64,000 nt of DNA from Bosea sp. NBC_00550 (GTDB lineage: Bacteria; Pseudomonadota; Alphaproteobacteria; Rhizobiales; Beijerinckiaceae), in assembly GCF_026020075.1 (NCBI RefSeq), contig NZ_CP102772.1, positions 1,860,001-1,924,000 of the forward strand, written 5' to 3'. Each line of letters opens with the position of its first letter. The first letter of the stretch is position 1. Both the position numbers and the translations under genes were made by a program. The notes under the pieces were generated by a model. That model was not told the DNA's origin. It ran no database searches and saw only the letters and a program-made list of their open reading frames with translations. Below, piece by piece: positions 1 to 8,687 of this stretch.

Positions 1-13
1 GTTCTAGAGCGCC

Positions 14-48
14 GTCGCGCGGCTCCTGACGGGGCCGCGTGACTTTTT
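14..48 (+). terminator. Rho-independent terminator of the gene upstream of the window
   Basis: Ten-base arms (14-23 and 34-43, one mismatch) are followed by five T residues. It would end a rightward transcript entering from outside the window and separates it from rpsD. Confidence 0.55.
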
Positions 49-149
49 CCGCACCCGTGATCCACTCACTTCAGAGTCGGATCTGTCGCCCCGGAGACGG
101 GGACAGGAGGGCGCGGTCCTCAACTCGCGAACCATAGAGGACACGCGAT

Positions 150-767
150 ATGTCGAAGCGCCATGAGGCGAAGTACAAGATTGACCGCCGTCTCGGTCAG
201 AACATCTGGGGCCGTCCGAAGTCCCCGGTCAACCGTCGTGAATACGGCCCCGGCCAGCATGGCCAGCGCCGCAAGGGCAAGCCGTCCGACTTCGGCACCC
301 AGCTGCGCGCCAAGCAGAAGCTGAAGGGCTATTACGGCTCGATCTCCGAGAAGCAGTTCCGCCGCTACTACGCCGAGGCTATCCGCCTCAAGGGCGACTC
401 GGGCGAGAACCTCGTCGGCCTGCTGGAGCGTCGTCTCGACGCGGTGATCTACCGCGCCAAGTTCGTGCCGACCGTCTTCGCCGCCCGCCAGTTCGTCAAC
501 CACGGCCACATCACCGTGAACGGCAAGCGCGTCAACATCGCTTCCTATCAGGTGAAGCCGGGCGACGTGATCGCGGTCAAGGACAGCTCGAAGCAGCTCG
601 CCATCGTGATCGAGTCCGCCGGCCTCGCCGAGCGCGACGTACCTGATTACATCGACGCCGACCACACCAAGTCCTCGGCCACCTTCACCCGCACCCCGAC
701 CCTGTCGGACGTGCCCTACGCGGTGCAGATGGAACCGAACCTGGTCATCGAGTTCTACTCGCGCTGA
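150..767 (+). CDS. rpsD: 30S ribosomal protein S4
   Basis: S4 binds 16S rRNA early in 30S assembly. The 205-residue product has the usual bacterial length. It starts with the family-typical [14 protein letters not shown] segment, and the S4 RNA-binding domain lies at about residues 93-155 ([15 protein letters not shown] through GDVIAV). The ATG has an AGAGGA ribosome-binding site about 11 nt upstream. As in many alphaproteobacteria, rpsD stands alone rather than inside the alpha operon: a terminator precedes it and another follows. A GC hairpin in the leader (about 86-105) could be an autoregulatory site, but that is only inferred. Confidence 0.98.
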   Translation: MSKRHEAKYKIDRRLGQNIWGRPKSPVNRREYGPGQHGQRRKGKPSDFGTQLRAKQKLKGYYGSISEKQFRRYYAEAIRLKGDSGENLVGLLERRLDAVIYRAKFVPTVFAARQFVNHGHITVNGKRVNIASYQVKPGDVIAVKDSSKQLAIVIESAGLAERDVPDYIDADHTKSSATFTRTPTLSDVPYAVQMEPNLVIEFYSR

Positions 768-807
768 TCCGGCTGCGGCCTACCGGTCGCACATTGGCAG
801 ATTTTGG

Positions 808-837
808 GGGATGGCAGGTTTCTGCCATCCCTTTTTT
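808..837 (+). terminator. Rho-independent terminator of rpsD
   Basis: A perfect 10-bp stem (808-817 with 822-831), a 4-nt loop and six T residues lie 41 nt after the rpsD stop codon. Confidence 0.92.
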
Positions 838-915
838 GTTGCGCATGATCCTGCTGTGTTCGACGCGGGACAGCCGCCTGTATCGAGCAACAGGCGCGGC
901 CCTCCTCGCCTACCG

Positions 916-1131
916 ATGCCGGGGAAGACCACGAGCGTAAATCTTGCTCCAAATGCTGAGATCGGAGCTCGTGGATATCTGCCCGGCCTTGTCGGCGCGC
1001 TGCTCGCTTCCCTGGCGACGCTACCGGTTGCTCAGGCCGAGATGCGGTTCCGCGGCAATGTCCGTATCGGCGGCCATGAAGTCTCGAACCGGACAGTCAC
1101 GCTCAGGCGCCGGGCCGTCATTCATCTCTAA
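916..1131 (+). CDS. Possible small secreted protein
   Basis: This open frame encodes about 71 residues. A hydrophobic stretch at residues 17-37 ends in VAQA-E, which looks like a signal peptidase I site, and a short basic tail (FRGNVRIGGHEVSNR) follows. I do not recognise the family. There is no convincing ribosome-binding site and a longer in-frame start exists at 811, inside the rpsD terminator. It may be a real small exported protein or a chance frame in the 474-nt gap between rpsD and the next leftward gene. Nothing else was seen in that gap. Confidence 0.3.
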   Translation: MPGKTTSVNLAPNAEIGARGYLPGLVGALLASLATLPVAQAEMRFRGNVRIGGHEVSNRTVTLRRRAVIHL

Positions 1132-1241
1132 GATCGGGCACCAAGCGGCGCCGGCTGCATCTGGCGCTCGGATGACAGGGGCGGAAGGGTGAAGGCCTGT
1201 CGTCTGCGCCGGATCAGATGATCGCGATGATGGTGCTTCGC

Positions 1242-1394
1242 CTAGAGATGCGAGCCGACCTCGTCGCGGAAGAAATAGCAGCCCACGCCGACGCAACCGA
1301 TCAGGATCGACAGCGCGTAGGGCCCGAAGAGGCACACGACAAAGACGGACCCGATGAAGGCTCGCATCGCCCATGCTAACCACGTCTGCTTCAT
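1242..1394 (-). CDS. Small membrane protein, 50 aa
   Basis: This short gene reads leftward from ATG at 1394, preceded by AGAGG at 7-nt spacing. The product has an amphipathic start (MKQTWLAWAMRAF), a hydrophobic segment of about 25 residues containing two Cys and a GCVGVGCYFF motif, and a charged tail (RDEVGSHL). One or two membrane passes are possible. Codon use matches the neighbourhood. The family is not recognised. It lies alone, divergent from the PsiF-family gene. Confidence 0.6.
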   Translation of the reverse strand: MKQTWLAWAMRAFIGSVFVVCLFGPYALSILIGCVGVGCYFFRDEVGSHL

Positions 1395-1595
1395 GGCTAA
1401 CCTCTCGCATCGCATTTGCTGACAAAGCGTAAACGGCGACCTGTGAATCCAACCTGAATGGATATGGTGAATTTCGGAAACCCCATTCAGATCCGTGCGT
1501 TAGCAAGTCCGGCGAAAGCAAGGCAGCTTCACGGCCCGCGTTTGCCTTCGGCGTGGGATGCCGTAGCGTCGTCCTCCCATCGAGAGGAGATTCGC

Positions 1596-1838
1596 ATGAA
1601 AAGAGCCTTGCTCATCGCGTTCGTCCTGGGCTGCACCGCCGGCGCCGCTCAGGCACAGAGCTGCAACCTCCAGGCTTCCGACAAGAAGCTCGCCGGCGCG
1701 GCCAAGACCAGCTTCCTGACCAAATGCCAGAAGGACGCGACCGCATCCTGCGACAAGCAGGCGGCCGACAGGAAGCTGGCCGGCGCGGCCAAGGCGAGCT
1801 TCACCAAGAAATGCGTGACCGACACGGTCGGCGGCTGA
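1596..1838 (+). CDS. PsiF-repeat family periplasmic protein
   Basis: The 80-residue product has a signal peptide (MKRALLIAFVLGCTAGAAQA) and two tandem copies of a roughly 26-residue PsiF repeat. Each copy has two Cys framing a D(K/R)KLAGAAK(T/A)SF core, so two disulfide loops are likely. PsiF is a phosphate-starvation-inducible family of unknown function in enterobacteria; no Pho box was looked for systematically. The start at 1596 has a strong GAGGAGA ribosome-binding site. Longer in-frame starts upstream lack one and would bury the signal peptide. Confidence 0.85.
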   Translation: MKRALLIAFVLGCTAGAAQAQSCNLQASDKKLAGAAKTSFLTKCQKDATASCDKQAADRKLAGAAKASFTKKCVTDTVGG

Positions 1839-2095
1839 GCCGCCTGAAAGGCCGCGAATAGCGGCATCGCATCTCGAACGGACAGGCAGTGACGGGTCCG
1901 GTAGTCCGCGGCGCCGCTCTCGTGGCGTGGCTCACCAACGGCAGGCGCGCCAGCCTGTCGACGACTTGGTCGCGTTCCTTGCGATGGGCCGCCTTGCTCA
2001 TGAGCTTGGCGATGATCTCGCTCTCGTCAGGAACGGCGTAAACTGGAAGGCCTGGATAACGTACGGCTGCAGCTTCATGGCAGCGGCGATCGCAT
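1839..2095. other. Gene-poor stretch with a possible coding remnant on the minus strand
   Basis: No intact gene is visible. On the minus strand a stop-free frame around 2080-1880 gives a protein-like stretch (YAVPDESEIIAKLMSKAAH, then RKERDQVVDRLARLP) without a good start or ribosome-binding site. It could be the decayed end of a small gene. The family is not recognised. Confidence 0.25.
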
Positions 2096-2100
2096 AGAGA

Positions 2101-2129
2101 TGCGCCCCCGGGGCGAGCCGGGGGCGCGA
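2101..2129 (-). terminator. GC-rich hairpin ending the Spy-like gene
   Basis: An inverted repeat CGCCCCCGG / CCGGGGGCG with a 6-nt loop lies about 40 nt past the stop codon of the leftward gene. The U tract is poor, so termination may be only partial. Confidence 0.5.
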
Positions 2130-2171
2130 TGTCGTCAGGGTTCGGGATCGATCGCCGAATACCGGCGGGGT

Positions 2172-2789
2172 TTACTCGTCGTCGTCGGAGCCGCCCCGGT
2201 CGCGACGGTCGTCCCGGTCGCGCCAGCGGCGCGGCCCGCGATCATCCTCGTCATGCTGCCCGCCGCCGCGCATCTCGCGGAAGCGCTCCTGTCCTTCCGC
2301 CATGGCTTCGCGCACGGAGCGGCGGAGCACCGTCTTCTGCTCGTCGCTGAGCGTGGTCCAGAGCGGGCGAACCGCATCGGCCAGCTCCTTCGATCGGGCC
2401 GCGCGCTCGCTCTGCCGGCTAGCGGCTGCGTCGAGCCGCTCCATCAGATCGGCATGGCGCAGCTTCTCGCGCTCCTCCCGCATCGCCGTCCATTGCTGGA
2501 CACGCTGCTCGCTGCGCTGTTTGACGAGCGCCTCGACCTTGTCGAAAGCTGCCGTCTGCTCGGGCTTGAGCTTGAGGTCCGTGCGCACCCTCGCCAGCCG
2601 CTCGTCGAGACGCGCCTTGGCGCGCTCGGCGCGGCGCTCACGCCATTCGGTCCGGCGCTGCTCGCGGGTCTCCGAGCGCTCCTGTTTCTGGTCGCCGCCT
2701 GCGGGCGGGACCGGTTGCGGCTGTGCCAGGGCGAAGGTGCCGGCCAGCATCGCGATCGACGACGCGGCGATGAGAGCGATTGGTTTCAT
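2172..2789 (-). CDS. Spy/CpxP-like periplasmic chaperone (LTXXQ family)
   Basis: The 205-residue product starts with a signal peptide (MKPIALIAASSIAMLAGTFA, cleavage after ALA). A strongly charged, Arg/Glu-rich helical body follows. Two LTXXQ-like motifs are visible: LKLKPEQTAAF near residue 95 and TLSDEQKTVLR near residue 151. Spy and CpxP proteins form curved helical dimers in the periplasm that protect unfolded proteins or sense metal and envelope stress. The tail is unusually Asp/Arg-rich (DDRGPRRWRDRDDRRDRG) and may be disordered or bind metal. It is a single gene, divergent from the P1 peptidase. Confidence 0.85.
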   Translation of the reverse strand: MKPIALIAASSIAMLAGTFALAQPQPVPPAGGDQKQERSETREQRRTEWRERRAERAKARLDERLARVRTDLKLKPEQTAAFDKVEALVKQRSEQRVQQWTAMREEREKLRHADLMERLDAAASRQSERAARSKELADAVRPLWTTLSDEQKTVLRRSVREAMAEGQERFREMRGGGQHDEDDRGPRRWRDRDDRRDRGGSDDDE

Positions 2790-2962
2790 GGGAATCTCCC
2801 TTGAGGCAGTCCAGTCGGTATGTCGCTCAGCGGGTCTCGAGGCCGATTGGCGATGGGGTCAGCCTGCCCCCCGCTGTCTGACCCGGCAATGGCCCGAAGA
2901 TGAAAAGATCGTAATGTGAGGCCAACGCGCGCCGCGCGATTCGGTTCGCCATCGGACGTCCC

Positions 2963-3961
2963 ATGCATAACCTCATCACCGATATCCGCGGCGTCCTCGT
3001 CGGCCATGCAGATGACGCAACGGCAGCGACCGGCGTGACCGCAGCCATATTCGAACGCCCGACGATCGCTTCCGCCGCCGTGCTAGGCGGCGCACCGGGC
3101 ACCCGCGACACGGCGCTCCTCCTTCCCGAGATGACGGTCGAGCATGTCGACGCGATCGTGCTCTCCGGCGGATCGGCCTGGGGGCTGGGCGCGGCCGACG
3201 GCGTCATGAGCTGGCTGGCGCGCGAAGGACGGGGCTTTCCGGTGGGCGCCTTGCGCGTTCCGATCGTGCCGCAAGCCATCCTGTTCGACCTCATCAATGG
3301 CGGCGAGAAGCGCTGGGCGCGCGGCGAAGGCGAAACGCCCTATCGTGCGCTGGGCGCGCGCGCAGCCGCGGAAGCCTCCACCACCTTCGCGCTGGGCACG
3401 GCAGGCGCCGGCTTCGGCGCGACGACCGCCAATCTGAAGGGCGGCATCGGCTCGGCCAGCGCCCGCGCCGCAACCGGGCAGATCGTCGGCGCCCTCGTTG
3501 CCGTCAACGCCGTCGGCACTGCCACGATCGGCGACGGCCCGCATTTCTGGGCGGCTCCCTACGAACGCGGCGATGAATTCGGCGGGCTTGGCTGGCCGGC
3601 GACCATCACTCCGGCCGACACGGCTCTGCGCTTCAAGGGCGGCACCGGGCAGAATACGACGATCGCGCTGGTGGCGACCGACGCGGTGTTGACCAAGGCA
3701 CAGGCGCGCCGCCTCGCCCTCGCGGCTCATGACGGCCTCGCCCGCGCCTTGCGTCCGGCCCACGCCCCGCTCGATGGCGACATCGTCTTCGCAGCGGCAA
3801 CCGGCTACAGCGGCGCGCCATCCGATGCCTTTGCCCTGACCGAACTCTGCACCACCGCGGCCGATGTCCTGGCGCGCGCAATCGCTCGCGGCGTGCATGC
3901 GGCGACGGCCCTGCCCTTCCCCGGCGCCAAGCCGGCATGGCAGGATCGGTTCCGCAGCTGA
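2963..3961 (+). CDS. P1 family peptidase (DmpA/BapA type, S58)
   Basis: The 332-residue product matches the DmpA/P1 family of self-cleaving N-terminal nucleophile aminopeptidases from end to end. It has GVLVGHADDATAATGVT near the start, GGAPGTRDTALL, then LSGGSAWGLGAADGVM and VPIVPQAILFDL. The GAGFGATT / GGIGSAS region is where these enzymes cut themselves to expose a Ser or Thr nucleophile. Members hydrolyse D- or beta-amino acid peptides, or are of unknown substrate. There is no signal peptide, so it is probably cytoplasmic. The ATG at 2963 fits the family's first residues. Confidence 0.9.
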   Translation: MHNLITDIRGVLVGHADDATAATGVTAAIFERPTIASAAVLGGAPGTRDTALLLPEMTVEHVDAIVLSGGSAWGLGAADGVMSWLAREGRGFPVGALRVPIVPQAILFDLINGGEKRWARGEGETPYRALGARAAAEASTTFALGTAGAGFGATTANLKGGIGSASARAATGQIVGALVAVNAVGTATIGDGPHFWAAPYERGDEFGGLGWPATITPADTALRFKGGTGQNTTIALVATDAVLTKAQARRLALAAHDGLARALRPAHAPLDGDIVFAAATGYSGAPSDAFALTELCTTAADVLARAIARGVHAATALPFPGAKPAWQDRFRS

Positions 3962-3984
3962 GAGACTACAACCATCGCGAGCAA

Positions 3985-4214
3985 TCCGGTTCACAGAGCT
4001 TGTCGAGTTTACGAAATCGCAAGCCTCCTCCCGCAACCAGGCGGCCGACGAGACGATCGCCGCGGCCGGCAACATCGACATCGTCAGCCGTGTCGCCGCC
4101 GAGACCGACGAAGCCGCCAGCCACATCGCCGACTCCGCCGACCAGCTCTCCCTTCAGTCGTCGCATCTCGACGCCAAGGTCGCGCAGTTCCTCGGACGCG
4201 TCCGCGCCGCCTGA
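3985..4214 (+). pseudogene. Remnant of a methyl-accepting chemotaxis protein C-terminus
   Basis: The frame ending at 4214 encodes about 65 residues resembling the last helix of chemoreceptors: heptad-rich VSRVAAETDEAASHIADSAD, then LSLQSSHLDAKVAQFLGRVRAA, a typical MCP ending. No start codon, sensor domain, membrane segment or signalling hairpin tip precedes it. The upstream sequence is the P1 peptidase gene. I read it as the surviving 3' end of a deleted mcp gene. Confidence 0.6.
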
Positions 4215-4258
4215 AGCGCCCGGTTTCAAGCCCGGCGCGAATGCGCTATGGCGAGGCC

Positions 4259-5047
4259 ATGTCCACAGACGATTTCCTCGCCCGCTTCGGCTCGCCCGGC
4301 GCCAGCCAGCCGGATCCCGTGGCGGCCGCCCAGCAGGCCATGCGCAACCCCCTGCCCGCGCGCTTCTACAAGGAAGCCGGCGTGCTCGAGCGCGACGGCC
4401 TGTTCCATGTCGCGCTCGACGGCAGAACCGCCCGCACGCCGGCCCGCAAGCCGCTGGCTGTCGGCTCCCGCGCTGTCGCCCAGGCCCTCGCAGCCGAGTG
4501 GGAGCAGCAGATCGAGCGGATCGACCCGGCCCGGATGCCCCTGACGCGCCTCGTCAATTCGGCGCTGGACGGTGTCGAGGATCAGCAGGAGGCCGTTCGG
4601 GCCGAGATCGTGCGCTATTCCGCATCCGATGCGCTCTGCTATCGCGCCGGCGAGCCAGAGGCGCTCGTCGCGCGGCAGGATGAAGTCTGGCAGCCCATCG
4701 TGAAGGGCGTCGAGGCGCTGATTGGCGGGCGCTTCATCCTGGCCGAAGGCGTTGTCTTCGCCGAGCAACCGGCCGAGACGCTCGCCGCCGTTACCCGGCA
4801 GGTCGAGAATATCCCAACGCCCGTCGCTCTGGCTGGCGCCCACAACGTCATGACCCTGACCGGCTCGACCATCGTTCTGCTCGCTCTCGCGAACGGGCTG
4901 ATCGATGCCGAGGCTGCCTGGCAGGCGGCGCATCTCGACGAGGATTATCAGATCTCGGTCTGGGGCCAGGACGAGGAAGCGGCCGAGCGCCGCGCGATCC
5001 GCCGACGCGAATTCGATGCCGCAGTGCTGTTGTTGACGAAGGGTTGA
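4259..5047 (+). CDS. ATP12 family F1-ATPase assembly chaperone
   Basis: The protein is about 262 residues long. Its conserved blocks are RFYKEAGVLERDGLFHVALDGR, the YSASDALCYRA segment near the middle, and STIVLLALANGLIDAEAAWQAAHLDEDYQ at the C-terminus. In mitochondria Atp12 binds the F1 alpha subunit during assembly; alphaproteobacteria keep the homologue. I chose ATG at 4259 because GGCGAGG lies just upstream. An in-frame ATG at 4241 would add six residues. Its neighbours give no operon link. Confidence 0.9.
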   Translation: MSTDDFLARFGSPGASQPDPVAAAQQAMRNPLPARFYKEAGVLERDGLFHVALDGRTARTPARKPLAVGSRAVAQALAAEWEQQIERIDPARMPLTRLVNSALDGVEDQQEAVRAEIVRYSASDALCYRAGEPEALVARQDEVWQPIVKGVEALIGGRFILAEGVVFAEQPAETLAAVTRQVENIPTPVALAGAHNVMTLTGSTIVLLALANGLIDAEAAWQAAHLDEDYQISVWGQDEEAAERRAIRRREFDAAVLLLTKG

Positions 5048-5113
5048 GCTTTCGAACAGGCAGGGGTCGGATCATCGTTCGATCGCCCTGATGGAAAATT
5101 GAGAGGTGGCCAT

Positions 5114-5500
5114 ATGGCGATGGGTCCGGCCGCAACCTCACCCGACGGCTATGTCGCCGCGCTGGCGGGCTGGCAGCGCGCCCTCGTCGAGCATCTGCGG
5201 CAAGGCGTACTGGCCGCGGCCCCGGTCGAAGAGCGCATCAAATGGACCCATCTGGTCTATTTCGCCAACGGCCCCGTCCTGCTGATCCGCGCCGAGGCGA
5301 AGCGCGTGCTCTTCGGCTTCTGGCGCGGCAAGCGTCTGCAACAGATCGCGCCACAGCTGAAACCCGGCGGCAAATACGAGATGGCGACCTGGGAGCTGCA
5401 CGAAGGCGATTCGATCGCGCCAGACACCATAGCCGCTCTGGTGACGGAAGCCGTCCGGCTGAACACCGAACTCGGTAACCCGGCGGAGCGATCGGCATGA
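5114..5500 (+). CDS. DUF1801 domain protein
   Basis: The 128-residue product has the DUF1801 pattern: EERIKWTHLVYFANGPVLLI, then VLFGFWRGKRL and KYEMATWELHEGD. These are small YdhG-like alpha/beta proteins of unknown role. I start at ATG 5114, 7 nt after GAGAGG. A TTG at 5099 is also in frame but overlaps that ribosome-binding site. It is monocistronic, 66 nt after the ATP12 gene and on the same strand. Confidence 0.8.
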   Translation: MAMGPAATSPDGYVAALAGWQRALVEHLRQGVLAAAPVEERIKWTHLVYFANGPVLLIRAEAKRVLFGFWRGKRLQQIAPQLKPGGKYEMATWELHEGDSIAPDTIAALVTEAVRLNTELGNPAERSA

Positions 5501-5596
5501 TGCCGCTCCGCGCTTGAGCAAATGTCGTAATGGACTCTGGCGGTCGCGCCGCTTAAGCCGGCTTCGAGACGCGATTTCCGCCCGGAGCTTGCCGCC

Positions 5597-7126
5597 ATGA
5601 AGGACATCCTCGAACAGCTCGAAGACCGTCGCGCCGGCGCGCGATCGGGAGGCGGCGAACGGCGGATCGACGCGCAGCACAAGCGCGGCAAGCTGACGGC
5701 GCGCGAACGCATCGAGCTTCTGCTCGACAAGGACTCCTTCGAGGAGTTCGACATGTTCGTGCAGCATCGCTGCGTCGACTTCGGCATGGAAAAGGGCGAA
5801 AAGATACCCGGCGATGGCGTCGTCACCGGCTGGGGCACGGTCAATGGCCGCACCGTCTTCGTCTTCTCCAAGGACTTCACCGTCTTCGGCGGCTCGCTCT
5901 CCGAGACGCATGCCCAGAAGATCACCAAGATCCAGGACATGGCGCTGAAGATGCGCGCCCCGATCGTCGGCCTGTTCGATGCCGGCGGCGCCCGCATCCA
6001 GGAAGGCGTCGCGGCACTCGGCGGCTATGGCGAGGTCTTCAAGCGCAACGTCCAGGCCTCGGGCGTCATCCCGCAGATCTCCGTCATCATGGGGCCCTGC
6101 GCCGGCGGCGACGTCTATTCCCCCGCGATGACCGACTTCATCTTCATGGTCCGCGACACCAGCTACATGTTCGTGACCGGCCCGGAGGTGGTGAAGACCG
6201 TCACCAACGAGACCGTCACCTCCGAAGAGCTTGGCGGCGCCAAGGTTCATACCAGCAAGTCCTCGGTCGCCGACGGCTCCTTCGAGAACGACGTCGAGGC
6301 GCTCTTGCAGGTGCGCCGCCTGATCGACTTCCTGCCGGCCAACAACACCGTCGGGGTGCCGGAATGGCCGTCATTCGACGTGCCCGATCGCGTCGACATG
6401 AGCCTCGATACGCTCGTCCCGGACAACCCGAACAAGCCCTACGACATCAAGGAACTCATCCAGAAGACCGTCGACGAGGGCGATTTCTTCGAGATCCAGG
6501 AAGCCTACGCCAAGAACATCGTCACCGGCTTCGCGCGCATCGAGGGCCGCACCGTCGGCATCGTCGCCAACCAGCCGATGGTGCTGGCCGGCGTGCTCGA
6601 CTCCGACGCCTCGCGCAAGGCGGCCCGCTTCGTGCGTTATTGCGACGCCTTCGAGATCCCGATCGTCACCTTCGTCGACGTTCCCGGCTTCCTGCCGGGC
6701 ACGGCGCAGGAATATGGGGGGCTGATCAAGCATGGCGCCAAGCTGCTCTACGCCTACTCGGAATGCACCGTGCCGCTGGTGACGATCATCACCCGCAAGG
6801 CCTTCGGCGGCGCCTATGACGTGATGGCCTCCAAGCATATCGGCGCCGACGTCAACTACGCCTGGCCGACGGCCCAGATCGCGGTGATGGGCGCCAAGGG
6901 CGCGGTCGAGATCATCTTCCGCGGCGGCGACGCCGAGACCATCGCGCGCCAGACCAAGGAATATGAGGACCGCTTCATGTCCCCCTTCGTCGCGGCCGAG
7001 CGCGGCTATGTCGACGAGGTCATCATGCCGCACTCGACGCGACGCCGCGTTGCCCGCGCGCTCGCCATGCTCAGGACCAAGAACGTCGAGCGGCCCTGGC
7101 GCAAGCACGACAACATTCCGCTGTAA
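5597..7126 (+). CDS. pccB: Propionyl-CoA carboxylase, beta (carboxyltransferase) subunit
   Basis: The 509-residue product is full length for the family. The N-terminal crotonase-like lobe carries [34 protein letters not shown] and the acyl-CoA pocket [16 protein letters not shown]. The C-terminal lobe has the carboxybiotin side, [15 protein letters not shown] and [15 protein letters not shown]. It transfers CO2 from biotin to propionyl-CoA to give methylmalonyl-CoA. The biotin-carrying alpha subunit is not in this window, so the pair is not adjacent on this side. Acetyl-CoA specificity cannot be excluded from sequence reading alone. Confidence 0.95.
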   Translation: MKDILEQLEDRRAGARSGGGERRIDAQHKRGKLTARERIELLLDKDSFEEFDMFVQHRCVDFGMEKGEKIPGDGVVTGWGTVNGRTVFVFSKDFTVFGGSLSETHAQKITKIQDMALKMRAPIVGLFDAGGARIQEGVAALGGYGEVFKRNVQASGVIPQISVIMGPCAGGDVYSPAMTDFIFMVRDTSYMFVTGPEVVKTVTNETVTSEELGGAKVHTSKSSVADGSFENDVEALLQVRRLIDFLPANNTVGVPEWPSFDVPDRVDMSLDTLVPDNPNKPYDIKELIQKTVDEGDFFEIQEAYAKNIVTGFARIEGRTVGIVANQPMVLAGVLDSDASRKAARFVRYCDAFEIPIVTFVDVPGFLPGTAQEYGGLIKHGAKLLYAYSECTVPLVTIITRKAFGGAYDVMASKHIGADVNYAWPTAQIAVMGAKGAVEIIFRGGDAETIARQTKEYEDRFMSPFVAAERGYVDEVIMPHSTRRRVARALAMLRTKNVERPWRKHDNIPL

Positions 7127-7138
7127 AATCACAGGGCG

Positions 7139-7232
7139 CGTCATGCTCGGGCATGACCCGAGCATCTCATGCCGAAAGAGGCTCAGGCATGAGTTTCTCG
7201 GGTCTGCGCTTCGCTCCGCCCGAGAGTGACGC
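7139..7232. repeat. REP-like palindromic repeat, copy 1
   Basis: Two palindromic arms built on ATGCTCGGG...CCCGAGCAT and CTCGGGTCTGCG...GCCCGAG lie directly after the pccB stop. The 13-mer CGTCATGCTCGGG at 7139-7151 is the exact reverse complement of the IS110 target site seen at 50196-50204/51385-51388. Confidence 0.8.
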
Positions 7233-7313
7233 CCCGGCGCATCGCCACCCGGGCATGACTCGCACCGGATAATGGTCTAAGGCGGCAGCCATCCTCTGAT
7301 CTGCCCTGCCCGG

Positions 7314-8687
7314 ATGCTGTTCAACTCCTTCGCTTTCCTGCTTGCCTTTCTGCCGCTGGCGCTCGCGCTGCACTGGCTGGCCGAGCGCTTTGCGCCGCGC
7401 TGGCGGCTGCCGGTTCTCGTCGTGCTGTCCTTCGCCTTCTACGGCTATTGGGACTGGCGCTTCCTGCCGTTGCTCGCCCTGTCCATCGGGCTGAACTGGC
7501 TGATCGCCGAGGCCTTCCAGAAGACGAAGTCGAGCGGGCTGATCACACTGGCGATCGTGCTGAACCTCGCCGTCCTCGCAGTGTTCAAGTACTTCAACTT
7601 CTTCGCCGATCTCGCTGGAATGATTCCGGGATTGCCGGCGCCGAAATTCGATATCGCGCTGCCGCTCGGCATCTCCTTCTTCACCTTCCACCACATCATG
7701 TACCTGACGGATCTCAGGTGCGGGCAGGCGCCGCGCTACGATATCGTCCGCTATGCCCTCTACATCGCCTTCTTCCCGCAGGTGCTCGCCGGCCCGCTCG
7801 TGCGCTGGCGAGAGATCATGCACCAGCTCGACGAGCGGCCCTATCAGCGCCCCGATGCTGCCGAGCGAATCGCACGCGGCCTGATGCTGCTGACCTTCGG
7901 CTTGGCCAAGAAGGTGCTGATCGGCGACCCGCTGGCCGAATACGCCAACCCGGTCTTCGCCGCTGCGGCAGCGGGCAAGGTCGTCAGCATGGCCGAGGCC
8001 TGGCAGGGAACGCTCGCCTTCACCTTCCAGATTTATTTCGACTTCTCCGGCTACACCGACATGGCGCTCGGTCTCGCTTTGCTCTTCGGCATCGTTCTGC
8101 CGCAGAACTTCGAGGCGCCCTATCGCTCGCCCAGCATCCAGGATTTCTGGCGGCGCTGGCACATGACGCTGTCGCGCTTCCTGCGCGACTATCTCTACAT
8201 CCCGCTCGGCGGCTCGCGCAGCGGCCTTCCGACGCAGATCTGGGCGCTCTTCGCCACCATGGCCCTCGGTGGCCTCTGGCATGGCGCGGGCCTGACATTC
8301 GTGGCCTGGGGCGTGGCGCATGGGCTCGCGCTGATCGTCGCCCTGTTCTGGCGCCGGGCCGGGCTGCCGATGCCCGCCCTGCTCGGCTGGCTTCTGACCT
8401 TCGTCTTCGTGATGTTCTGCTGGGTGCTGTTTCGCGCTGCGAATTTCGACGCTGCGCTTACGATCTACAAGGGCCTGATCGGCCTCGCCCCGACAGGGAC
8501 CGGCTTCAAATGGCGCGCCCTCATTCCGGCCGCTGCCTTCGCCATCATCGGCCCCACCGCCTGGAACCTCGTCCACAAGCTGCCGCCGGCGCGCTGGCTC
8601 GCCGTTCTGGCGGGGCTCCTGTTCGTCATCATCCTGCTGAAGATCGGCGAAGACGCCAATTATGAGTTCATCTACTTTCAGTTCTGA
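7314..8687 (+). CDS. MBOAT family O-acyltransferase
   Basis: The 457-residue polytopic membrane protein begins MLFNSFAFLLAFLPLALALHW, typical of AlgI/DltB-like enzymes. It contains FFTFHHIMYLTD, the FDFSGYTDMALGLALLFG block, QDFWRRWHMTLSRFLRDYLY, and GGLWHGAGLTF with the conserved catalytic His at about residue 322. Such proteins move acetyl groups across the membrane onto extracellular polysaccharides, together with an AlgJ/AlgX-like partner. The next gene overlaps its 3' end by 26 nt and fits that partner role. The polysaccharide substrate is unknown. Confidence 0.93.
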   Translation: MLFNSFAFLLAFLPLALALHWLAERFAPRWRLPVLVVLSFAFYGYWDWRFLPLLALSIGLNWLIAEAFQKTKSSGLITLAIVLNLAVLAVFKYFNFFADLAGMIPGLPAPKFDIALPLGISFFTFHHIMYLTDLRCGQAPRYDIVRYALYIAFFPQVLAGPLVRWREIMHQLDERPYQRPDAAERIARGLMLLTFGLAKKVLIGDPLAEYANPVFAAAAAGKVVSMAEAWQGTLAFTFQIYFDFSGYTDMALGLALLFGIVLPQNFEAPYRSPSIQDFWRRWHMTLSRFLRDYLYIPLGGSRSGLPTQIWALFATMALGGLWHGAGLTFVAWGVAHGLALIVALFWRRAGLPMPALLGWLLTFVFVMFCWVLFRAANFDAALTIYKGLIGLAPTGTGFKWRALIPAAAFAIIGPTAWNLVHKLPPARWLAVLAGLLFVIILLKIGEDANYEFIYFQF

